This document shows, piece after piece, positions 24,747 through 34,800 of a stretch of DNA of 51,173 nt. The position numbers and the translations under genes were made by a program. Under the pieces are notes generated by a model. The model ran no database searches, was not told where the DNA came from, and saw only the letters and a list, made by a program, of their open reading frames with translations. The DNA is from Micromonospora sp. CPCC 205371 (GTDB lineage Bacteria > Actinomycetota > Actinomycetes > Mycobacteriales > Micromonosporaceae): assembly GCF_026130045.1 (NCBI RefSeq), contig NZ_JAIBNX010000036.1, positions 1 to 51,173 of the forward strand. The letters are read 5' to 3'. Each line of letters opens with the position of its first letter. Within the stretch, counting starts at the first letter, position 1.

Positions 24747-25386
24747 GAAATTGATCTTGGAATCTTGATCGAGAGCTGTCGATCGAACGTCATACGTAGC
24801 GTAAGATTGCTGGCGCATCTGACGCCATTCGCACCGATAATGGCGCGCTCTCGGCTACCGTAGGTGATCGGCGGACGTGGTTCGCGCGGCGTGCATCGTC
24901 GGCTTGGCCGCAGACGCCTCGGCAGAGGTTTGAGCTGCGGTTATTCGCCCCGGCACGAGGGGCGTGCCCGGCACCCCGCACCGTCGTCGAACCGGCCGGC
25001 ACCCGGACGAGTCGGCAAGCGCGGTCGGCTTGGCGACGCTGCCAGCCGATCGGCCGTCGTGCTGCTCGCCCGGGATGGCGCCCAACTCATGTCGAGCTGG
25101 GATCGACAAGGTCGGACTAGCCTTCTCGCGTTGCCTCCGGGTGTTCCGGACTGGCTGGTGCGCGACACAAGGCGGTTACCGCACGCTTGTAGATCACCCC
25201 ATCCGGCATGCCGGCGGTGTCCACAGTGGTCAAGACGCGGCCGGTGTCGGCCCTACGGTGAGGCTGGTACCGGCGAGCAGGATCGGCCGGATTTATCCGG
25301 CGGCCGGTCGCACATGCTGTAGCCAGTCGCGGTAGTCCGGTCGAGTCGTGCGGGCCAGGCCTGAAGCCGTGTGTTGAACTGGAAGG
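24747..25386. other. Region without a recognisable gene
   Basis: Open frames on both strands give compositionally odd peptides without domains. I see no RNA gene or clear repeats. Confidence 0.5.
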
Positions 25387-25887
25387 GTGGATACCCTTCG
25401 CATCGAGTTCTTGGAGGAAGCCGATCGCCCGGCGATGTGTCGGATGCTCGAGGACTCCGGCGACGTAGCGCCCGACGTGTTGTTGCGCTACAAGCGTCCG
25501 AGCAGCCTCTACACGACGTTCGTGGCAGTGCGTGGTAACGCGATTGAGGGAATGCTGACCGGATCGTTTGATTCCAATGTCGCCGAGAGCGGGGCGTTCG
25601 AGTCGTACGAGTTGCCAGTCGCACCGCACGCCTTCCTTGATCGGATTCACGTGCACTCGGCGGTGCGGCACGCGGGTGTCGGCGGTGCCTTGATCTCGGC
25701 CTACGCCGCAGAAGCGGCCGAGCGGGGCTGCACCTTCGTCGCGGGCACGATTGACATCAGATCGGATCCGACGGCGAGGACCATGTTCTTCAAGCAGTGC
25801 GGCTTCCGCGTCGTAGGTCAGGAGAACTTCGGTGCTCGGCCGGCCGATCTTCTCGGTGGGACGCCTGGACGGAGGCGTCCTGTCTAG
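25387..25887 (+). CDS. GNAT family N-acetyltransferase
   Basis: GNAT acetyltransferase of 166 aa. It has the usual central strand FLDRIHVHSAVRHAGVGGAL, with the acetyl-CoA-binding R/Q-x-x-G-x-G/A element read here as RHAGVGG (about residues 97-103), and a C-terminal MFFKQCGFRVVG typical of the fold. The substrate is unknown. The GTG start immediately follows GGAAGG, so initiation may be leaderless or slightly downstream. It is a single plus-strand gene inside the element and may be cargo. Confidence 0.82.
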   Translation: MDTLRIEFLEEADRPAMCRMLEDSGDVAPDVLLRYKRPSSLYTTFVAVRGNAIEGMLTGSFDSNVAESGAFESYELPVAPHAFLDRIHVHSAVRHAGVGGALISAYAAEAAERGCTFVAGTIDIRSDPTARTMFFKQCGFRVVGQENFGARPADLLGGTPGRRRPV

Positions 25888-25939
25888 GAATGCCTAGTCC
25901 TGAGCCAGGCGACTCCGACAGCGGCCTCCGCGCGGCACC

Positions 25940-26179
25940 ATGCAAAGCCTGATCTTCGCCGCGATCGGGGCGAAGCCCGAAATCGTACTGGTCGACGCGG
26001 TCAACAACGACATACGCATAACCCGCAACACGCAAAACTGCCTGGTGTACGACCGGCCGCTGGCCGCGCACGGGTTAACCCCTGGGCCGAACTAACCGCC
26101 TGGTGGGCCGAGCGCGAGGGTATGACCGGCGCCCCGCAGCGGAAGGTCTTCCTGAACCTGTGCCAGCCGCACCGATCGA
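25940..26179 (+). pseudogene. Frameshifted gene remnant
   Basis: Starting at ATG 25940, a coherent frame encodes about 48 residues including EIVLVDAVNNDIRITRN and CLVYDRPLAAHG, then stops. A one-base shift restores sequence (WAELTAWWAEREG and onwards) that reads into the 3' end of jetD. The two halves together look like the C-terminal part of one protein, a family I cannot name. Probably debris from an earlier insertion or deletion. Confidence 0.45.
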
Positions 26180-27235
26180 TCATGCCGGCCGATCTTGGCT
26201 CGGAGGCGCCAGCACCTCCACGAGAAACTCCAAGCGCAGGGCCTCTTGAGGGACTCTGCGGCCTGAGGTGAGCAGCGCCTGTGCGTCGTTGCGGATCGAC
26301 GCTGGTAGCCATTCGACCAGTCGGCGAGCCTCGGCTTCGGCCACCGTGGGACCCGGGCGATGAGGTTGCCGGACGAGTAGTTCCCAGAGCCGCTCGGCCG
26401 GTTGTGCAGGCGTACCAACGCGTTCGGCGACGGCGCAGGCGGTGGCGGCGATGGCCAAACCGGCGGGATCGAGGTCGCCGAGGTAGTCGAAGCGGGTGAC
26501 GGTGAACGGGAGGGTTCGCAGTGCCTCCAGCGGGGCGGTGTTGCGCCCCTGGACCCACGCGACAGCGGCCCACTGGGGATGGTTGTCCGTACGTAGGACG
26601 CGCAGCAGGGTGCGGAATGTGGCGTGGTTCTCCACGCAGACAATCGGCCCCGGCGTCCCCACGACAGCAGTGGTGGGCTCCCATGTCAACGGGGTGGGAG
26701 TCCGGTGGCACCGCAGGAGGTCGAAGGTTAGCCGGCCGGGCCCCCATAGCGCGGCTCCACCGCGGGGTGGTGTCGAGTCGAAGGCTTTCTCGTCGCCGAG
26801 TAGTTCGTAGGCGCGCTCTGCGGCTTCGGCGGCGGGGACGTCGCCGCCGTTGGTACGGCGTAACCAGTCGTTGACGGCGAGCAGCACCTGGCGTTGGGCC
26901 GTGGACAACAGGAGATTCGCGGCCCAGGAGGCGAGCTCGTCCCGTAGCGGAACGCCGGCAGGGCGTAGCCGGTCGGCTGAGGCTGCTCTACGGGGAAGCG
27001 TGATCGTCTTGGGCAGGACGATGCGGCCGCGTTGCACGGTCGTGGTGCGGGCCGCGGTCCAGAGCCCTTGTCGCTGTCCCTGATCGATCGTCTCGCGGAC
27101 CAGTTCGGGTACGTCGGCGCCATCGGTGTGCGGTGGGGCCTCCCGGACGGCGACGGCGACGTCGTCGATATGGCGGCGCCCGCCGCGGCCACCCGGGTCG
27201 AGGCGGACGAGTAGCTGATCCAGGTCGATGCTCAC
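26180..27235 (-). CDS. jetD: Wadjet-like JetD, Toprim nuclease subunit
   Basis: This 351-aa protein has a helical N-terminal domain (about 1-185) and a C-terminal Toprim domain with Glu202 in CVENHATF and Asp254/Asp256 in YLGDLDPAGLA, the metal-binding pattern of JetD (DUF2220/DUF2399-type). In Wadjet systems an SMC complex (JetABC) extrudes small circular DNA and JetD cleaves it, limiting plasmids. The GTG overlaps the jetC stop (GTGA), as expected for the jetC-jetD order. Sequence and catalytic residues appear intact, but without JetA and JetB the system is probably inactive. Confidence 0.8.
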   Translation of the reverse strand: MSIDLDQLLVRLDPGGRGGRRHIDDVAVAVREAPPHTDGADVPELVRETIDQGQRQGLWTAARTTTVQRGRIVLPKTITLPRRAASADRLRPAGVPLRDELASWAANLLLSTAQRQVLLAVNDWLRRTNGGDVPAAEAAERAYELLGDEKAFDSTPPRGGAALWGPGRLTFDLLRCHRTPTPLTWEPTTAVVGTPGPIVCVENHATFRTLLRVLRTDNHPQWAAVAWVQGRNTAPLEALRTLPFTVTRFDYLGDLDPAGLAIAATACAVAERVGTPAQPAERLWELLVRQPHRPGPTVAEAEARRLVEWLPASIRNDAQALLTSGRRVPQEALRLEFLVEVLAPPSQDRPA

Positions 27236-30200
27236 TGCCCCAGGACCGCCGCGACGTCGTGCTGCACAAGCGTGAGGTCGACGATCTCCTTGGAGCCGTC
27301 GTCAATGACAACCACCTTCTCCTTCGAGGATGGGCGTGACCGGCGGGCGAGCATGATCGTCCGGTCGAACATCGACAATGCCCCTTTGTCCTTCGGCGCC
27401 GCGGTGAAGAGCAGCTGTAACCCGAGCTGATCGGCCGCGCGCCGCATGGTGCGGACAAACTGGTCAGCGGAGGCCTGTCCGAAGGGGTTGTCCAGCCAAA
27501 GCCAGCCGATTGAGGTGGTGTCGCCGCTGGCGCGGACGCGGGTCATGGTCGCGTATAGGAGGACACCTGCGGTGACCCGCTGTCCCCCGGAGAAGTTCTT
27601 TAGCTCGGCCACGTCGACGCGATCGAGTGACAGGTCGGTGTGCGGCTTGAGAATGCGCACCCGGAACGGTGACTCGGTCAGTGCGCGGGCGGCGGCGAAC
27701 AGCAGAGATTGCGCGTCGGAGCGGCCCGCCTGCGGGGTGAGCAGGGAATGGACGACGCGGGCGACTCGGTCGACGGCAACCGACTCGTCGTCGGGCAGCC
27801 GGTCATGCTCGATCATGACGAACTGTCGCTGTGACCAGTCGCCGAGTCCGTCGGGCAGGCGGGACTGATTCTGGTAGGCACGGAGCCGGTCGATGGCGGT
27901 CGCCGCTTGAATCTGCAGCATGGTCGCGCTGGTGCGCACCTTCTTGTCATGGCTTTCCAGGTCGTCGCGTAGTGTCGCCGCCCGTTCCTCTAGTTGCAGA
28001 GCGAGGCGTTCGGCCTCCGCAGCGAGCCGTTCGTCGGTCCGCAACCGTGCGAGTAGGTCGAGCACCCGCGGGTCGTTAGCGTCCTCCACCTTGCGGGCCC
28101 GCGGTCCATTGGCGTGCTCGCGAACGCGGCTCGCTGCTGACTGCTGTGCCGTCTTGGCAGCGCTGAACTTGTCACCGCTCTTTCGAAGTCTCTCGGCGAC
28201 ATCCGTGATACGGGCCGTCAGCTGGTCGATGTCCGGCCATCGTTGTCCGGTGATCGCCTTGTCGCTGAGGTGGCGCAGAGGATTGATCGATGCTTCAACG
28301 AGCCGTCGGGACTGCTCGGCGGCCCGCGACTTGTTCTCTTCGCTGGTTGCCAAGCGCTCCTCGGCGCGTTGGGTGGCGAGGAGCTCAGCGGTCAGCTCGT
28401 CGAGTTGCTCGGCGTATCGGTCGGCGTCCGCCGCCTCCACGACCGTCATGGCGGCAGGGAAGCCGTCGACGTCCGGGGACGATTTGTCCGCGGTGTTTTG
28501 ATCGCGGCGGCGGTGTTCCTCCACTGCTTGATCGGCTGTAGCCTTCGCCTCCGCGAATGCCTCTCGGGCGGTTGCCTCCGCCTTAGTGGCCTCCTCGATG
28601 GCCGACTGAACGGCGACCGGGTGGCGGGCGGTGTCGGTATCGGCCAGTTGCTCGGCGAGTCGTCGACGTTGGCGGTCGGCGTCCAGCTTCGCGTCGAGAT
28701 CGGCGACCTTTTCCCGGCCTGTCCGCACTTCTTCGTGCAACATAGGGTCAACGGCTGCGCCTTTGATGGCGTCCCGGACGCTGCTGAGCCGGGCGCGGAT
28801 CGTCGGTTCGTCATCGGCGGGAACCGGACCCTCGGTGGTCGCGGTGAGGGCCGATTCGCGGAGCCTTTCGGCAGCGTCGTCGACCCGCCGCTTCGCTTCG
28901 CGTACGGCCGTAGCTGCCGCCTCTTCCTCAGCGACGAGCCCAGGCCGGCGGTTGATGAGTTCGTCTCGGCGCAGGCGACTGTCGGTGACAGCGCCGCGCA
29001 GCCCAGGTAGCCGCTGTCTGGCCTGCGCAAGTGTGGCCGCGGCGGCAATGACTGGTACGAGCAGGCGTCGCCGCTCGCCGCAGGTCTCCACCTCCTGCTG
29101 AGCCGTCGTTAGGTCGGCCTCGCGAAGCTCCTGGAGCCGGGTTAGTTCGGCGAGCTTGGCGGCGGCCTCGGCCTGCTGGTTCTCGGCCGCCTCACGCCGT
29201 GCGTTCGCCGCCTGCAAACGCTGAGCCAGCTCGGGCCGTGGATCGTCCGGCAGGTCCTTCCACAGGCTCGACAGGTCGGCCTGCAGGTCCCGAAGATCGG
29301 TTGCCGTCGTGGTCGCCACGGCGAGTCGCTCGCCGGCCGTGGAGAGGGACGTGCGTGCGGCGTCGAGCATGTCCTGCGCGGCCTGCCGGTCGTAGATACC
29401 CGGATGCGGGAGTAGGACGTGCGCTTGGGTTCCCGCACCGGCGTGTCCGGTGAGCGCCATGTCGACGCTGGTGACGGCGCCGACCCACAAAGCGACATCG
29501 AGGTCCAGCTCACCGATTGCCGTGATCGCTGCATCGACGAGGTCCGGGTGGGCGATCACCACCCCGGACGCGATCTCGGGACGGGACTCGGCGAAGGCCG
29601 CCGCTACCTCGGGATTCATAGTGTCGGCCAGCCAACGCCAGCCCGGCCAGGCCGGGATCTCCGCAATCTCCTGACAACGACGCGCGGCTTCCTCGACGAT
29701 CGCGGAGGACGGCAACAGGCCGTCAGAACCCACCGAATCGAGCATCCGTTGTGCCGCCGCTACCTCCCCACGAGCCGACTCCGCGTCTGCGTCCGCGGCG
29801 GCGATTCCGGTGCGGATCAAGTCGGTAAGCGGGGTCCGCTGAGCCCACAGGTCGACAGTGGCGGTGTCGCCGAGGATCCCGACGAGCCGGTCATCGTGAG
29901 TCAAGGTGTCGATCCGCCGCGTCACCTCACGTAGCTGACGATCCACGCCGTTCGCGTCGTTGAGCGCGATGCCTGCCCGTCGCCGCGCGTCAGACTCGGC
30001 CTGTTGCTCGGTGCGGGCTGATGCCCGCAGACCGCGTAGGTCGTCTTCGGCGCGCTTGCGGGCGTCCCGGGCGGCCTTGGCCTGAAGGTCGAGGGCCTTG
30101 TCAACCTCAGCTGGATCCGCACCCTCGTCGATCAAGCCCACTTGGGTCGCGTCGTCGATCAGGCGCTCGGCGGCGGTGACATCGGCTTCGGCCTGCCGGA

Positions 30201-31611
30201 CCTGCTCGGTGGCTTTGGCATGGTCCGCGACCGCCTCCTGAAGGTCGCTATCGAGCTGCCCAATCGCTTCTTTGGCCTGGTGCTGCAGCTGTTCGGACTC
30301 GGTTCGGTCGCTCGTTGCTCGGTCACGACGCTCGGTCAGCAGTCGCGCGAGATCCCGGCGGTGGCTGCCTTCCAACCTTCGTAGCTCGGCGGTCTCCTGC
30401 TCGGCCGCATTCAGACGTTCGGTCAGACCGGCCACGTTGCTGGATGCCGTGCGGAATTCCAGGACGGTGGGGACGAGTTGCCAGGCAGCAAGCGCAGCGG
30501 CAGCTTTGTTGCGTTCCCGTTCCAGGGCGCCCGCCCGAGTCCGGGCCTGCTCGGCTTTGATGTGCGCTGCTCGTAACTGCATACGCAACCGGTGAGCCTG
30601 GGCTCGGCGCAGCGTGGCCGTCGCGTCCCTACGTCGCTGATCGTGGTAGCCCTGTCGTTCCGCTGCCGACCTCTGTTCCAGTGTGAGCGCGGCTGCCGTC
30701 ACGTCCGCATCGGCCACGATCGCGCTGGCGTTCGCCTCTGCCGTGGCGACCGCTTGCCGATGGCCGGTGACCTCCTCAAATGCAACGGCCAGACTCAGCA
30801 GCGGATCGGTGAGCCGCTCCCAGAGGTCCATCTCGTCGGCCCAGCGAGGTCGTGCGGCGGCGTTCGTCCGGAGAACGTCGATGCTCTTGGCGATCTGGTC
30901 GACTGTCGAGTCTGGAGTGATGGCGCCGATGAGCCACCGGACGAAGTCGTCCGAGTCGTGGAACCGCATGACCCGGTCGACGCCGCCCTCCGACGCGTTC
31001 ATGACCGTCTGGAAGTGAATCTGTTCCAGGTCGATCCCGCTCGTGCTCAACCATCTACGCCACTCCCTGTGGCGTTCCGAAGGCTCATGTGGGGGCAGCA
31101 CCCCACCGCGCGGCAGCATCGCACGCACCGCCTCGACAAACTGGCCCCGTGTAGTCCAGCGTCCCGCTTCAGTGCGGAAGGGCAGGTTTTCGATAGAAAG
31201 GCCACGTTCGTCGGTGACCCACCCGTAGTAGAAGCGCAGCAGGCGCGAGGGGTTGTCGAGATCCTGAACTCCGTCGCGCCACTGCGCGACGAATCCGACG
31301 ACGATGCGTTGTTGTTCACCGCTGACCACCCGGGTGGCCTGCTCCACCACATGGCAGACATCGCCGCCGTTCACCAACTTTGCCAGAGACCTGTCTGACC
31401 CGCCGCGGATAAAGTCCCGCGTGTCCGGCAGATAAAGGGCGAACCGGAGCGCCGTGATCGTGGTCTTGCCCGTGCCGTTGTCGGCCCACAACGCGGCATG
31501 GCCGGTCGGCTCCAACGGATCGGACCAATTGATGTCCAGCCCCTCCAGACGTGACTCCCGAAAGCCGGCCCCGGAGAGGAAGGTGCGCTCGAGCCGCCAT
31601 CCTGTCTGCAT
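27232..31611 (-). CDS. jetC: Wadjet-like JetC, SMC/MukB-type ATPase
   Basis: This 1,459-aa SMC-like protein has Walker A ADNGTGKT at residues 43-50. Long coiled-coil arms occupy roughly 320-560 and 800-1,200, with a hinge-like region between them (about 600-760). The signature FSGGQRV starts at about 1340 and Walker B reads WLWLDNP (about 1370-1376). The Asp is followed by Asn where most SMC ATPases have Glu; this may be a subfamily trait (DNPxGxAS) rather than damage. It is a DNA-loop-extruding motor in the Wadjet model, and longer than the roughly 1,100-aa classical JetC. ATG chosen for GGGGAGG upstream and the overlap with the jetB stop. Confidence 0.82.
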   Translation of the reverse strand: MQTGWRLERTFLSGAGFRESRLEGLDINWSDPLEPTGHAALWADNGTGKTTITALRFALYLPDTRDFIRGGSDRSLAKLVNGGDVCHVVEQATRVVSGEQQRIVVGFVAQWRDGVQDLDNPSRLLRFYYGWVTDERGLSIENLPFRTEAGRWTTRGQFVEAVRAMLPRGGVLPPHEPSERHREWRRWLSTSGIDLEQIHFQTVMNASEGGVDRVMRFHDSDDFVRWLIGAITPDSTVDQIAKSIDVLRTNAAARPRWADEMDLWERLTDPLLSLAVAFEEVTGHRQAVATAEANASAIVADADVTAAALTLEQRSAAERQGYHDQRRRDATATLRRAQAHRLRMQLRAAHIKAEQARTRAGALERERNKAAAALAAWQLVPTVLEFRTASSNVAGLTERLNAAEQETAELRRLEGSHRRDLARLLTERRDRATSDRTESEQLQHQAKEAIGQLDSDLQEAVADHAKATEQVRQAEADVTAAERLIDDATQVGLIDEGADPAEVDKALDLQAKAARDARKRAEDDLRGLRASARTEQQAESDARRRAGIALNDANGVDRQLREVTRRIDTLTHDDRLVGILGDTATVDLWAQRTPLTDLIRTGIAAADADAESARGEVAAAQRMLDSVGSDGLLPSSAIVEEAARRCQEIAEIPAWPGWRWLADTMNPEVAAAFAESRPEIASGVVIAHPDLVDAAITAIGELDLDVALWVGAVTSVDMALTGHAGAGTQAHVLLPHPGIYDRQAAQDMLDAARTSLSTAGERLAVATTTATDLRDLQADLSSLWKDLPDDPRPELAQRLQAANARREAAENQQAEAAAKLAELTRLQELREADLTTAQQEVETCGERRRLLVPVIAAAATLAQARQRLPGLRGAVTDSRLRRDELINRRPGLVAEEEAAATAVREAKRRVDDAAERLRESALTATTEGPVPADDEPTIRARLSSVRDAIKGAAVDPMLHEEVRTGREKVADLDAKLDADRQRRRLAEQLADTDTARHPVAVQSAIEEATKAEATAREAFAEAKATADQAVEEHRRRDQNTADKSSPDVDGFPAAMTVVEAADADRYAEQLDELTAELLATQRAEERLATSEENKSRAAEQSRRLVEASINPLRHLSDKAITGQRWPDIDQLTARITDVAERLRKSGDKFSAAKTAQQSAASRVREHANGPRARKVEDANDPRVLDLLARLRTDERLAAEAERLALQLEERAATLRDDLESHDKKVRTSATMLQIQAATAIDRLRAYQNQSRLPDGLGDWSQRQFVMIEHDRLPDDESVAVDRVARVVHSLLTPQAGRSDAQSLLFAAARALTESPFRVRILKPHTDLSLDRVDVAELKNFSGGQRVTAGVLLYATMTRVRASGDTTSIGWLWLDNPFGQASADQFVRTMRRAADQLGLQLLFTAAPKDKGALSMFDRTIMLARRSRPSSKEKVVVIDDGSKEIVDLTLVQHDVAAVLGQ

Positions 31612-31836
31612 CAGTCCTCCCCATCGGCCGGCGTGGAGGCGGTTGCGCTGCCGTACAGCCGATCCGGGATACCGGAAGCAGTGATCGTCTGCCACACCAG
31701 GGGGCCGCCGCCGGCCGCCACGTGCGCGCGGAATCGGTCCGTCGAACGCCACACCTTCAAGTCGGGGCGCGGTGCAGGCGCCGTCCGATCCGGCACCAGC
31801 AGACGGAACGCGGCGAGCATCGTCAACGAGTCGCGG
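31611..31836 (-). pseudogene. 3' fragment of jetB-like gene
   Basis: About 75 codons reading IRDSLTMLAAFRLLVP through TASTPADGED end in a TGA that overlaps the jetC ATG by one base, the position jetB occupies in Wadjet operons. Identification rests mainly on position. Upstream (higher coordinates) the frame enters antisense of the RHS gene and loses coherence, so the 5' three-quarters of the gene and all of jetA are missing. Confidence 0.6.
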
Positions 31837-34800
31837 ATCTGGTTTTGACTGCTACGGCTTTCGGCGTTAGTGAAAAGCTGGTGCTCAAGTCGCTCGCGGC
31901 CCCGACGGAGTGGACGTTCCCGTTGCGGTTGAAGGGTCTCACGCCCATGTTGAAGGGCGGCGGCGTGGAGCTGAGGGACGCGTCGGGTAAGGCGCGCGCC
32001 GCTATCCCGCCGGGTTTCATGTACGACTCGACACCCGACCCGAAGACCGGCACCGGCACCCGGTCCAACGGCGTCATGTATGCGCTGATCCGTGACGGCG
32101 ACGCGTGGGCGTTGAGGATGACGCTCGATGGTGACTGGCTAGGCAGTTCCGCTCGCCTGTTCCCAGTGGTCGTCGACCCGCCGATCACGGTGCGCGACGA
32201 CACCTACATTGATTCCTTCGTCTCCAGCTCGGCCTTCGCCAATCGGGACAACAGTGCGGAGCCGTTCCTGAAGGTCGGCACCCACAATGGCGGCGGTGAG
32301 AAGTCGGCGGCGTACGTGCGGTTCTACGACACGGAGGCAATGTTCAACAAGTACGTGATAGCCGCTGAGCTGAACGTGCATCAGACGTGGGCTCGTTCCT
32401 GTACGCCGTCCAAGCTGACCGTCTACCGGGTAACCGAGTCCTGGTGGAACCAGGATGTGTTCAGGTGGCCGGGGCCTGCCTACGACTCGGCGAATCCGGT
32501 CGCCTCGAAGTCGTTCTCCCGTGGTGGCAATTGCACGTCGCCTGGCGCTTATTGGGAGCCCATCACTCTTCCTGACGAAGATCGGGTGACCCGTTGGTTG
32601 AACGGTTCCGAGCGGTGGGACGGGTTTACGCTGCGTGCCTCCAACACTGACAACAACGCGGAAAAGTTTTTCCACTCCAGCGAGGTCCCGGGCGGGGCGC
32701 CGTACCTCGACCTCATGTATGCAGATGAGGGTGCCAAGTACTCGCTTCCCAGCAACAGGTTCGATCCGCCAGCGACGCCGTCGACAATGGGCTTCCTGGA
32801 CGTGGACGTGACCAACCTCGGCACGACCACGTGGCTGGATCACATCGACGCGCCGTCCTTCACGCTCATAGGCTACTTCCGCAACAGCTCGGGCCAACTC
32901 GTCTACACCAGCTATTTCGGGATAGGTGACGTGCCCGTGCCGAACAGGGCAACGGTGCGTCTAGCGGTCTATGCCAACAACTTACCCGCCGGCACGTACA
33001 CCGTCACGATCACCATGCAGGATGCGCAGGAGCGGGACTTCCATACATACTATGGGGTGCCGCCCGCGGTGGTGTCTTTTACGGTGTTGCCGGATGCGAC
33101 ACCGGAGGTGGTGTCGTTCCATCCGCCCAATAACGCGCGGGTGGACCGGTTGCGTCCAGCGCTGTGGGCGCAGTACTTCGATGCTGACAACGCGCCGGGC
33201 ACGCCGAGCTACTGGTTCCGGGTGTGCAACGGTACTGAGGCGGCGCCGGTGGGTTGCCAGGAATCGCAATGGATTACATCCGCGACCTGGACTGTGCCCG
33301 CTGGAGTGTTGTCGTGGGGTAAGACGTCGTTCTGGTATGTGGCCGTCTACGACGGCCAGAACATGAGTCACCTCACTGGGCCGTACTACATGACGCCAGT
33401 CCCGGCCCAACCCGAGATAACGCATCATCTCGCCGGCGCCCTCGATACCGCCGATGTACCAGGGCTGAACGTGCAGGTCGGCAACTATTCCACCGAGGCG
33501 GTTGACGCGTCGGTGACCGTCCCGGGTCCTCAGCTTCGGGTCAGCCGCACCTACAACTCGCAGGACCCGCGCGCCTCAGGGGCCTTCGGTGTGGGGTGGT
33601 CGACGCCGTGGGATCAGCGGTTGACCGTCGACCCGGACGGCAATGTGGTTGTCACCCTCGCCTCGGGCCGGCAGGTCCGCTTCGGTCGCAACACGGACGG
33701 TAGCTTCGCGCCGCCGCCGGGCGAGGCGTTGACGTTGGTACGCGGCACATCGTCGTGGACGTTGCGGGATTCCAGCGAGCGGCGGGATTTCGACGACGGC
33801 GGGAAGCTGGCGACGGTGACCGACGCGTACGGCCGGCAGCAGCAGTACATCTATACCTCCGGTGTGTTGTCTCAGGTGAAGGACGTGGTCAGCGGCCGGT
33901 CGCTGTACCCGACCTGGACGAGCGGGCGGGTCACGGCCGTGAAGGCCGACGCGCCGGTCGCTGGCGGCGCTCAGCCGACTTGGACCTATACCTACACCGG
34001 CAACCAGCTCAGGAGTGTGTGCTCGCCCTTGAGTAGCCAGTCCTGTGTCAGCTACGAGTACACGACCGGCTCGCACTACCGCTCGATCGTCACTGACGAC
34101 AATCCGACGGCGTACTGGCCGCTCGGTGAGGCGTCCGGCGGCACTGCCGCCAACGTCGTCGCCCGCAAGCCCGGTGAGCACGCCGCGAACTTCAGGTCGG
34201 TGACGCTGGGCCAGGCGGGTGCCCTGGCGGGTACGACGGACACCGCCGCCACGTTCGGGGGGGCAGGCAATGGTGGGCTCACGCTGCCGACCAATTTGAC
34301 CAACACGACACTGTCCTTGTCGGTCGAGATGTGGTTCAAGGCGGCCACCGGGCAGCGAGGCGTGCTCTACTCGCACCAGAACACCGCGGTCACCAGCGAG
34401 CCGGTCCGTTACTCGCCTTCTTTGTACATCGACACCACAGGCAAGCTGCGCGGCTACCACTGGACACCGTCGGGCATGGGAAGCCAGATGGTGTCCGCCG
34501 GCCGGGTCGACAATGGACAGTGGCATCACGTGGTGCTGACCGGCTCTGTGACCAGCCAGGAACTTTACCTCGACGGTGTCCGCATCGGCGCGGTCACCAC
34601 CGCGCAGCCCATCTCGTTCCTTGACATGCGCAACGCGTACATCGGCAACGGGCGCACGACCGGATGGCCGGCGGCGGTGGACGGGAACTTCCCGTTCAAC
34701 GGCCAGATCGACGACGTGGCTTTCTACAAGCATTCCCTTGCAGCCACCCAGGTGTCCGCTCACTACGCCGCCCGCAACGCCACATCCCGGATGGCGAAGA

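Noticed and set aside
24964-25335. Plus-strand frame of 123 codons
   Set aside because: No RBS, no domain, odd composition with many Cys/Arg/Pro; overlapping frames on the other strand look the same.
31551-31835. Upstream extension of the RHS open frame
   Set aside because: It is antisense to the jetC start and jetB stub and has no RHS similarity; the RHS homology begins at about 31836.
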